In this document: positions 1 through 5,923 of the stretch, in pieces
Layout of the letters: the number at the start of each line of letters is the position of its first letter
Position numbering within the stretch: the first letter of the stretch is position 1
Assembly (NCBI GenBank): GCA_022708005.1
Contig: JAKIZN010000070.1
Coordinates: 1 to 7,594, forward strand
Length of the DNA stretch: 7,594 bases
Direction: 5' to 3'
Source of the DNA: Bacteroidota bacterium
GTDB lineage: Bacteria; Bacteroidota; Ignavibacteria; Kapaibacteriales; UBA2268
Made by a program: the position numbers and the translations under genes
The notes under the pieces: model-generated
What the model was told of the DNA's origin: nothing
Database searches by the model: none
The model's input: only the letters and a program-made list of their open reading frames with translations

Positions 1-2
1 TA

Positions 3-59
3 ATCCCGAATAATGCAATAGAAACTCTATCTGATTACGTATCTGTAAGGAAAAGTTAG
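3..59 (+). CDS. C-terminal tail of an upstream + strand gene (partial)
   Basis: From base 3 one frame stays open for 18 codons, ending in the residues SVRKS and a TAG stop at 57-59. It reads like an ordinary soluble C-terminus, but the stretch is too short to recognise a family. The main support is context: a hairpin followed by a ten-T run begins 7 bp after the stop, which is where a terminator for a + strand gene should lie. The other two forward frames are closed by stops within the first 12 bases. An open run of this length can occur by chance, so this is a tentative call and no function can be given. Confidence 0.35.
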   Translation: MPNNAIETLSDYVSVRKS

Positions 60-98
60 GCTTTAAGATGTCCTACACCTCGAAGGTGTAGGACATCT
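59..98 (-). repeat. 40-bp hairpin repeat, copy 1 (inverted)
   Basis: Read on the - strand, this 40-bp block is identical to 5874-5913 on the + strand. It consists of the 33-nt hairpin (15-bp stem, 3-nt loop, core GTCCTACACCT) followed by the one-sided tail TAAAGCC. Because the identity includes the asymmetric tail, the two copies derive from one element and are not two independent palindromes. In both copies the side opposite the tail is A-rich (T-rich on the complementary strand). No coding potential is evident. Confidence 0.85.
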
Positions 99-109
99 GT
101 TTTTTTTTT
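66..109 (+). terminator. Intrinsic terminator built from a dispersed hairpin
   Basis: A perfect 15-bp stem (66-80 with 84-98) with a 3-nt CGA loop is followed by G and then ten T at 100-109. Stem plus U-tract is the layout of a rho-independent terminator on the + strand, and it sits just after the stop at 59. The hairpin itself belongs to a repeat family with a second copy at 5874-5913, so a repeat seems to serve as the terminator here. On the - strand nothing T-rich follows the hairpin, so it should not terminate the GH2-like gene efficiently. Confidence 0.55.
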
Positions 110-118
110 ATTCCTGCT

Positions 119-154
119 CCCCTTCTACACTCGGAGAAGGGGCTGGGGTTGAGG
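119..154. repeat. GC-rich palindrome with GGCTGGGG tail, probable dispersed repeat
   Basis: CCCCTTCT (119-126) pairs perfectly with AGAAGGGG (135-142) around an 8-nt loop. The 3' side continues as CTGGGGTTGAGG. This hairpin plus G-rich tail looks like a palindromic repeat family I recall from many unrelated bacterial genomes; that resemblance is from memory and untested. It lies between the stop of the GH2-like gene and the terminator hairpin. On the - strand it is followed by an A-run rather than a T-run, so it is not a classical terminator for that gene. Confidence 0.5.
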
Positions 155-171
155 ATAGAATTTCTTCTGCT

Positions 172-2778
172 CTATACAATCACTTGAAAGAAGTAGTCTA
201 GATAGTGGAATAGCGAATATTTCGCTTGATAAATGCCGAGCGGGACGCCAACTAAAATTAGCAGTAGCATCAAGCCAATTAAATAAACTTGCAAACTTGG
301 CTTATCGAAAACTACCGATGATGATTTAAGCAGACGCATTAGCACCCAAAGCGACATCAGCACAAATAAAACGATTGATATTATTGTAAATACGCTGCTT
401 AGCTCTAATAGCCTAACCAATAAAATCGCAATCGGCAAGAGTATTAAATACGGAATACCAGACCAAATTGTGATTATTAGGCAATCTGTATAGAAAATCC
501 TTGCTCTCGAGAAAAAGGCAAATATTTTGATAATGCTCGAAACTATAAATACCATCAAAAAGCTGAATATTGAAATCATCAGTAGCGATATTTCTGGCAT
601 CCAAACCATTCTATAAATTATCTCTTGCAAATAACTATTTTGCACTTTCATCATTATCAAAAATTGCATAACTTCGTCCATTCTATAGTAAAAAGCCAGC
701 GATGCCATAAACATACCAACAGTAAACGATATTACTAAACCGAGCAGCACCGTTTGGACAGACGACATTATTCGCTGGTCGCGAATATCTGAATAGAAAT
801 TATATGGACGCAGAATAGAGCGGAACAAATACTCCCGGAATCTCCTATATCTATTAATTATAAATAAGATAGCGACGATTAATATTAAGCCGAATATTAT
901 AAATGTAACCGGAGTTTGCTCGGAATAGCTCCCAGCGTTCAGCAAAGGCTCTTTTTCGTCATTAAAGAGCGATTGAAGCATTTGATACGACAGTCTAATA
1001 TCGCGATATCTATCGGTTATACCAGAAGTTAGCACATTGATTTTTGTGTTATTTGTTGCCAAATAAGGATGATCTAGCTCATAGTCATTAAAAGTATTGA
1101 TTATGGAGCCGAGGCAAGCACTGGCAAGATTATAGTTATTTCTTATATAATAAGCCTGATGCTCCATTGAAAGCGGGTCGGAATAACCATTATGATTTTT
1201 TTCTTGGACAGCCGAGCCATACGAAAGTATGTATGGCACTCCATCAAGAATGCTTTTTAACTTATTAACATAAAATGAATTAAAGTCGCTTGAAACATAA
1301 TCTTTGCTCAGAGAGATACACACGAAGTCAAAGCCCTCCGCGCTTACCGTGCCAGAGTTGTAAGGGATGTGCTTATAAATCAAATGCCGTCCCGAAGCTC
1401 TTAAAATATTAGAATATTCTTTGGATAGCTCGATTGGATAATCGTCTTCGTTCAGTCCTTCCGAAATTCCATAGCCTAAAAGCGAAGCATTATTTTGATA
1501 TGCAGATACAAATTGCTTGCTATAATTTCTCATCAAAACTTTTACTTCGTCTAAATTGATTATGCTCGTAGGAGCGTAGTAAAGAGGCAGTTCGATAAGC
1601 ATCATCAAGCCATATTTATCGCAAAGATAAGCAAAATAAGGGTGGGGCGGGTTAAACTTAAATCTGACAAGATTAGCTCCCAACGTTTTCATTAACTTTA
1701 CATCTTCTTCCATTCGCCAAAGCGATAGGCTTTGCCCAGTCGAGCCGTGGTCTTCGATATATGTTACGCCTTTGATTTTAATTGCACCGCCGTTTAAGAC
1801 AAATTTAGGATTATCGCCGCCATATACTTTTACGTCCCTAAAGCCAAAAGGAGTAGAGTAATTATCTATGACCTTTCCGCTTTGCGTAATTTTGGAGCGA
1901 ATCTCGTATAAATTAGGATTTGTCGGCGACCACATTGCGGGATTAGTGATATTAAAATTAATATCGGTATTAATAGTTCTTTCGGATTCAACGTTTATTT
2001 GCTTCGCGTCGCCTATTGCGACTACCTCGCCAGTGGCTACCTTTACAATTTGAGTCTCGAGCGATAGCACCGCTCGGCTTCTCGATATAACTATACCAGC
2101 AGTATCTTGCGTTCTAAATTTCGAGAGTTGCTCTATATTGCCGCTCGAAACGCCGATGGTAGCTTTGAGCGAAGCCGCTTGGTTATTGCTAGTAATATTA
2201 GTCTTATATTTCACGTCGCTTATCCAAACAGGTGGAGCGCCTATAAGCATCACGTCGCGAATTATGCCAGAAAATCGCTTTTTAGCACTGACAAATTGCG
2301 TGTGTATCTGCTTTGTTACATTTTGAATTGGAGTGAATATGATTTTTAGCTCATTAGAGCCGGCGTTAAGCATTTTTGTCGGTATTTTTACAGAAATAGG
2401 CGCCAGCCCGCTATAAAATCTGCCTATAAATTGCTCATTCATATATATTTCGGACTGCTGGTCGAAGCCTAAAAAATATAAACTCCAAGCTCTCGAATCA
2501 ATAAACTCTTTATCTATTTTAATGCTTCGAGTGTAGGTAACCTGCTCGCGGCTTTCCTCCGAATAAGGAATAGAAACTTGCTCCCAATTGACTCCATCGA
2601 CTGATCTATTCCAAGCGCCAGATAGCTGAATAACAATTCTCGAACTTGATGGGACAATCGTAGCCATTTGCGATTCATTGATTTTCTTGCAAAAAGCAGT
2701 ATTGACACTTGAAACAAAAGTGAATATTGCTACAAATGCGATTAGATATTTTTTTATAAATGTCTTAATAGAGTTCAT
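172..2778 (-). CDS. Exported GH2-fold protein with C-terminal multi-pass membrane domain, likely inactive as a glycosidase
   Basis: The 868-residue protein begins with a signal peptide (residues 1 to about 31, KK then a hydrophobic run). A GH2 sugar-binding jelly roll follows (about 45-180; SLYFLGFDQQSEIYMNEQ, then GIIRDVMLIG), then an Ig-like domain (about 185-317, ending GFRDV) and a GH2 TIM barrel (about 318-610; FVLNGG, NLVRFKFNPP at 369-378, LCDKYGL). Key sites deviate from GH2: the usual VR-x-x-HxP motif lacks its His, the acid/base region reads GISEGLNED (437-445) rather than W-x-x-x-NE, and the nucleophile strand reads PYILSYGS (515-522) with no Glu. About six helices follow: 624-642, 676-697, 730-755, 765-791, 795-816 and 828-850. 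This tail is loosely Yip1-like, which is a weak guess. The barrel should face the periplasm. It may bind glycans, or it may use unconventional catalytic residues. The gene is transcribed alone, divergently from pdxJ. There is no strong Shine-Dalgarno; the start is chosen from the signal peptide. Confidence 0.85.
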   Translation of the reverse strand: MNSIKTFIKKYLIAFVAIFTFVSSVNTAFCKKINESQMATIVPSSSRIVIQLSGAWNRSVDGVNWEQVSIPYSEESREQVTYTRSIKIDKEFIDSRAWSLYFLGFDQQSEIYMNEQFIGRFYSGLAPISVKIPTKMLNAGSNELKIIFTPIQNVTKQIHTQFVSAKKRFSGIIRDVMLIGAPPVWISDVKYKTNITSNNQAASLKATIGVSSGNIEQLSKFRTQDTAGIVISRSRAVLSLETQIVKVATGEVVAIGDAKQINVESERTINTDINFNITNPAMWSPTNPNLYEIRSKITQSGKVIDNYSTPFGFRDVKVYGGDNPKFVLNGGAIKIKGVTYIEDHGSTGQSLSLWRMEEDVKLMKTLGANLVRFKFNPPHPYFAYLCDKYGLMMLIELPLYYAPTSIINLDEVKVLMRNYSKQFVSAYQNNASLLGYGISEGLNEDDYPIELSKEYSNILRASGRHLIYKHIPYNSGTVSAEGFDFVCISLSKDYVSSDFNSFYVNKLKSILDGVPYILSYGSAVQEKNHNGYSDPLSMEHQAYYIRNNYNLASACLGSIINTFNDYELDHPYLATNNTKINVLTSGITDRYRDIRLSYQMLQSLFNDEKEPLLNAGSYSEQTPVTFIIFGLILIVAILFIINRYRRFREYLFRSILRPYNFYSDIRDQRIMSSVQTVLLGLVISFTVGMFMASLAFYYRMDEVMQFLIMMKVQNSYLQEIIYRMVWMPEISLLMISIFSFLMVFIVSSIIKIFAFFSRARIFYTDCLIITIWSGIPYLILLPIAILLVRLLELSSVFTIISIVLFVLMSLWVLMRLLKSSSVVFDKPSLQVYLIGLMLLLILVGVPLGIYQAKYSLFHYLDYFFQVIV

Positions 2779-2843
2779 CGACGAGTTCTGCCTATATTAT
2801 TAAATGCTTAATATAAATAAGTTAAAGTTAATGTTTTAAAAAG

Positions 2844-2874
2844 CAAAAATAAAGAAAATCGAGCAGAAAACAAA
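2844..2874 (-). promoter_or_regulatory. Bacteroidota-type promoter candidate for the GH2-like gene
   Basis: Read on the - strand, TTTG (2874-2871) is followed after 19 nt by TATTTTTG (2851-2844). This matches the Bacteroidota primary sigma pattern, -33 TTTG and -7 TAnnTTTG, with a fitting spacer. Transcription would start near 2838, leaving a leader of about 60 nt before the ATG at 2778. The region is AT-rich, so a chance match is possible. Confidence 0.45.
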
Positions 2875-2877
2875 AGA

Positions 2878-2911
2878 GAATTGCCCCGCTGCAATTCAAA
2901 AACATCGCGGG
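2878..2911. promoter_or_regulatory. Palindrome in divergent control region, operator or pseudoknot candidate
   Basis: GAATTGC (2878-2884) and GCAATTC (2891-2897) form a perfect 7-bp inverted repeat around CCCGCT. It ends 4 bp from the putative -33 box of the GH2-like promoter, a natural place for a regulator to bind. The loop bases CCCGC (2885-2889) are also complementary to GCGGG at 2907-2911, so an RNA from either strand could form an H-type pseudoknot or switch between two hairpins. The A-rich linker AAAAACATC joins the two parts. A regulatory role is inferred from position only. Confidence 0.35.
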
Positions 2912-2990
2912 ACTATTGCTATTTTTCTGCGAAATGGAGTTATTTGAAGGCTATCTTTTTAATTTACTTCAATTTATTCCGAATTTTTGT

Positions 2991-2998
2991 TAATTTTG
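2991..2998 (+). promoter_or_regulatory. -7 box candidate for the pdxJ-asnB operon
   Basis: TAATTTTG matches the Bacteroidota -7 consensus TAnnTTTG and lies 27 bp before the pdxJ ATG, giving a leader of roughly 20 nt. I see no clear TTTG at the expected -33 position, where the sequence is only T-rich, so this is a half-supported promoter. Confidence 0.4.
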
Positions 2999-3014
2999 TA
3001 AAACTTATTTGTTC

Positions 3015-3018
3015 GGAG
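3015..3018 (+). promoter_or_regulatory. Shine-Dalgarno GGAG of pdxJ
   Basis: GGAG is spaced 7 nt from the ATG at 3026. It supports that start, which also gives a protein whose N-terminus matches PdxJ proteins (LSVNIDHIA close to the first Met). Confidence 0.65.
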
Positions 3019-3025
3019 TTATAAA

Positions 3026-3769
3026 ATGATTACTTTAAGTGTAAATATAGACCATATAGCTACAATAAGAAATGCCCGCGAAGGCAGAGAGCCAGATCCA
3101 GTAATTGCAGCGACAATGGCAGAAATGGCTGGCGCAAGTGCAATTGTTTGCCATTTGCGTGAAGACCGACGCCATATCAACGATAGAGATGTATATAGAC
3201 TCAGAGAATTTATCCAATCAAAATTAAATCTCGAAATGGCGGCAAACGATGAAATAATAGCTATTGCTTTGGACGTAGTGCCAGATTTAATTACACTTGT
3301 GCCAGAAAAACGCGAAGAACTTACAACAGAAGGCGGGTTAGACGTCGAATCTAACTTTAGCAGAATAAAAGAAGTATGCGATAAAATGCACAATAAAGGT
3401 ATCAAAGTTAGCCTTTTTGTAGAGCCAGACGAAAGGCAACTCACCGCGGCTAAAAATGCCGGAGCCGATATAGTAGAACTCCATACAGGCACTTACGCTA
3501 ATGCTCGCACCGCCGAAAAGTTTAAATTTGAACTAAACAGAATTATATCTGCTGCTGCTTTTGCTTATAATGCAGACTTAAAAGTTGCCGCTGGGCATGG
3601 GCTAAATTATCAAAACACGCATCACATTTGCTTTATTCATGAAATTGATGAATTAAGTATAGGACATTCGATTATATCTCGCGCTTCGCTTGTCGGATTA
3701 GACCGTGCCGTACGTGAAATGATTGACCTGATTAATAATGCTACTTTGCATAGAAATATCGACATATAG
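3026..3769 (+). CDS. pdxJ: Pyridoxine 5'-phosphate synthase PdxJ
   Basis: This cytoplasmic TIM-barrel enzyme makes pyridoxine 5'-phosphate from 1-deoxy-D-xylulose 5-phosphate and 3-amino-2-oxopropyl phosphate, the last ring-forming step of DXP-dependent vitamin B6 synthesis. At 247 residues it has the family length. Visible signatures are VNIDHIATIRNAR (6-18), PDPV (23-26), HLREDRRHINDRDV (43-56), NLEM (68-71), LVPEKREELTTEGGLD (91-106), HTGTYA (153-158), AGHGLNY (189-195) and IGHSII near residue 220. Residues matching the E. coli catalytic set H45, E72 and H193 are present as H43, E70 and H191, so the enzyme should be active. It is first in a two-gene unit; the next gene starts 9 bp after its stop. 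Its partner pdxA is not in this window. Confidence 0.97.
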   Translation: MITLSVNIDHIATIRNAREGREPDPVIAATMAEMAGASAIVCHLREDRRHINDRDVYRLREFIQSKLNLEMAANDEIIAIALDVVPDLITLVPEKREELTTEGGLDVESNFSRIKEVCDKMHNKGIKVSLFVEPDERQLTAAKNAGADIVELHTGTYANARTAEKFKFELNRIISAAAFAYNADLKVAAGHGLNYQNTHHICFIHEIDELSIGHSIISRASLVGLDRAVREMIDLINNATLHRNIDI

Positions 3770-3778
3770 CAGGGAACT

Positions 3779-5701
3779 ATGTGCGGAATAGCCGGCGTAT
3801 TCAACCACTCAGGGGTTAAAAATAGCATAGCGCCAGAAATTTTAAAAAAAATGTCTGATGCAATTATCGAGCGCGGTCCAGATTCCGATGGAAGTTATAT
3901 CTCTGATAATGGCAGTTGCGGGCTAACTTTCCGAAGGCTCGCTATAATTGACCTTAGCCCGTTGGGCAATCAGCCAATGATTAGCTCCGACGGGAACTAC
4001 GCAATAGTATTTAATGGCGAAATATACAATCATTCCGAAATTCGCCAAGAGCTTATGGAGTTAGGCTATCAATACAAATCTGCCACTGACACCGAAACTA
4101 TACTTTACGGCTATCGTCAATGGGGAGCGGGAATATTAAATAAAATGCTCGGAATGTGGGCTATTGCTATTTACGACAAGCCTAAGGGCAAGCTGTTTGT
4201 CGCTCGCGATAGAATTGGCATCAAACCGCTTTATTATTACAATCACGCTGGTAATTTCATTTTTGGTTCGGAAATAAAGTCGATATTTTGCCATCCAGCA
4301 GTCCATAAGAATTTGAATCTAAATGAATTGCCTAATTATCTGAATTTCGGGCTATCGAGCAATAGGACGACTTTGTTCGAAGGTATCTATAAAATTCCAC
4401 CTGCGCATTATGCAGAAATATCTTCAGATGGAAATTTTAAATTAGAGCGATATTGGCATCCTTTCAACGAAAAATTAGCGATTGAAGTTAATTCGCTGAG
4501 CGATAAGCAGCTCCAAGATAAAACACTTGATATGCTAAGAGATGCAGTTAAGGCGAGAATGATGAGCGATGTGCCTTTTGGCGTATTTTTAAGCGGCGGA
4601 ATAGACTCAAGCGTTAATGTTGCTCTTATGTCTGAGCTGATGAGTCGCCCTGTGGATACTTTTACTGTCGGCTTTAAAGAATTAGAAAAATATAATGAGC
4701 TAAAATATGCCCGTCAAATTTCGGCGTTGTTCAAAACAAATCATAACGAAATACTTATAGACGACAAAGATTCTTTAGCGATATTGGATACTTTAGCGTG
4801 GCGAGAAGATGAGCCGAATGCGGATCCAGTTTGCATCCCGCTATTTTTTCTCTCCAAACTCACTCGCGAAAAAGGCACAATTGTGGTTCAAGTAGGCGAA
4901 GGAAGCGACGAACAATTTGCAGGCTACCCGTGGATAATCCAGCATTACAACGTTCACAAAAAATATTGGAATAAATATGGTGCTTTGCCGAAGTTTTTAA
5001 GGCAGGCGGCTTATTCTGTTTCAAAGCCAATTTTGAATTCGACCCATAGAACTTTAGCATTAGATTATATTAGGCGAGCGGCAAACGGCGAGCAATTTTA
5101 TTGGAGTGGAGTGTCGATTTTTTCGCCATCGCATTTGGATATGCTATTCGGAAAGACTTATAAAAGTTTGTGTGGCATTCCAGCGAAATATGCCGATTCT
5201 TTGCATAAAGAAGTGTTGGAGCTATTTCCGAAAGCTGACTACTATCAGCGAATGGTTTATTTAGAGCTTAATCAGCGGCTTGCGGAAATATTACTGATGC
5301 GGGTTGATAAAGTAACGATGTCGCATAGCATCGAAGCTCGCGTTCCTTTTTTAGATCATAAAATTGTCGAATTTACTACTTCGCTCAGAGCCGATAAGAA
5401 AATGCCCGATGGCAAAACGACAAAATATATTTTGAAGAAGGCAGCGGAATCTATTTTGCCTCAAGACATTATATATAGGCGAAAGCAAGGGTTTGCGGCA
5501 CCAGTAGAAGAATGGCTGAGAAATCAATGGTTTTCTTACGCAAGTGATGAAATTTTAAACTCTTACTTTGTCCGTAATGGAATATTTTGCAAAGAATACG
5601 TTGAGCGGCTGCTCGCATCTCATAGAAAGTCGAAAGCTAATTATTCGCAACAAATTTTCTCGCTCTTAATGCTTTCAATCTGGGCAAAGAAACATTTTTA
5701 G
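3779..5701 (+). CDS. asnB: Asparagine synthase (glutamine-hydrolysing), AsnB family
   Basis: The family makes asparagine from aspartate, ATP and glutamine-derived ammonia; relatives amidate other carboxylates, for instance in polysaccharide clusters. Cys2 directly after Met is the glutaminase nucleophile, which fixes the start. The class II glutaminase domain (about 1-200) shows RGPD (32-35), R53, FNGEIYN (78-84) with N79 and E81, and D104, matching the known glutamine-binding residues. The synthetase domain has the ATP pyrophosphatase loop SGGIDSS (272-278), GEGSDE (373-378), EARVPFLDH and RKQGF (568-572) with the conserved Lys569. At 640 residues it is longer than E. coli AsnB (554) and nearer the long Bacillus and polysaccharide-cluster types. 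The usual His before RGPD is Glu31, and the His of the HRRL motif is Phe51. AGGGA at 3771-3775 is a close-spaced ribosome site. It follows pdxJ by 9 bp, so co-transcription is likely. True asparagine synthesis is the default, not proven. Confidence 0.9.
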   Translation: MCGIAGVFNHSGVKNSIAPEILKKMSDAIIERGPDSDGSYISDNGSCGLTFRRLAIIDLSPLGNQPMISSDGNYAIVFNGEIYNHSEIRQELMELGYQYKSATDTETILYGYRQWGAGILNKMLGMWAIAIYDKPKGKLFVARDRIGIKPLYYYNHAGNFIFGSEIKSIFCHPAVHKNLNLNELPNYLNFGLSSNRTTLFEGIYKIPPAHYAEISSDGNFKLERYWHPFNEKLAIEVNSLSDKQLQDKTLDMLRDAVKARMMSDVPFGVFLSGGIDSSVNVALMSELMSRPVDTFTVGFKELEKYNELKYARQISALFKTNHNEILIDDKDSLAILDTLAWREDEPNADPVCIPLFFLSKLTREKGTIVVQVGEGSDEQFAGYPWIIQHYNVHKKYWNKYGALPKFLRQAAYSVSKPILNSTHRTLALDYIRRAANGEQFYWSGVSIFSPSHLDMLFGKTYKSLCGIPAKYADSLHKEVLELFPKADYYQRMVYLELNQRLAEILLMRVDKVTMSHSIEARVPFLDHKIVEFTTSLRADKKMPDGKTTKYILKKAAESILPQDIIYRRKQGFAAPVEEWLRNQWFSYASDEILNSYFVRNGIFCKEYVERLLASHRKSKANYSQQIFSLLMLSIWAKKHF

Positions 5702-5750
5702 ATGAATTCGACATTTTAACAAGCCTCACATCTGCTACAATTCTTTTTTT

Positions 5751-5864
5751 GTCTGAATCAGGATTTTCAAGATTAAAGGATTAGCAAGATGATTTTCGCC
5801 TGCTGTTTACTTTTCTTTCTTCTTATCCTGATAATCATATAATCCTGAGCATCCTGATTCTGAC
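5751..5864. repeat. Long imperfect inverted repeat with 40-nt arms
   Basis: The left arm 5751-5790 (starts GTCTGAATCAGGAT) and the right arm 5825-5864 (ends ATCCTGATTCTGAC) are complementary at 32 of 40 positions. They are separated by a 34-nt pyrimidine-rich spacer. Within each arm a short motif of the type CAGGAT or CAAGAT recurs about four times, so the arm is itself a degenerate mini-tandem. It starts 49 bp after the asnB stop, directly behind a run of seven T. It resembles a dispersed repeat I recall from Bacteroidota genomes (not checked). No reading frame of note. It could stall transcription leaving asnB, which otherwise has no evident intrinsic terminator. Confidence 0.75.
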
Positions 5865-5873
5865 TGTAAAAAT

Positions 5874-5913
5874 AGATGTCCTACACCTTCGAGGTGTAGG
5901 ACATCTTAAAGCC
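5874..5913 (+). repeat. 40-bp hairpin repeat, copy 2
   Basis: The 15-bp stem (5874-5888 with 5892-5906, loop TCG) is followed by the tail TAAAGCC. It is an exact inverted copy of 59-98. On the - strand the hairpin is followed by TATTTTTAC, a modest T-tract, so it could act as a weak terminator for transcription running leftward, but no - strand gene ends close by. Confidence 0.85.
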
Positions 5914-5923
5914 AAATAATAAC

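Noticed and set aside
119..142. Terminator for the GH2-like gene on the - strand
   Set aside because: The stem is good, but it is followed on that strand by a purine/A-run instead of T, so only a repeat is called.
212..226. 6-3-6 palindrome AGCGAA-TAT-TTCGCT near the 3' end of the GH2-like gene
   Set aside because: It is inside coding sequence in frame with a plausible membrane-protein C-terminus, and a 6-bp stem of this form is expected about twice by chance in a window this size.
2676..2778. Lipoprotein signal (Cys30 in TAFC) at the N-terminus of the GH2-like protein
   Set aside because: The residues before the Cys do not fit a lipobox (Leu at -3, Ala/Gly at -1 expected; Phe is at -1). 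An ordinary signal peptide is more likely.
3019..3492. 157-codon frame antisense to pdxJ
   Set aside because: It lies wholly opposite a well-conserved PdxJ, has a low-complexity Ser/Ile/Leu-rich translation, and lacks any recognisable domain. It is a shadow of the codon pattern.
5704..5749. Terminator for asnB (GAATT...AATTC before seven T)
   Set aside because: The stem is only 5 AT-rich base pairs around a loop of about 30 nt, too weak to be a convincing intrinsic terminator.
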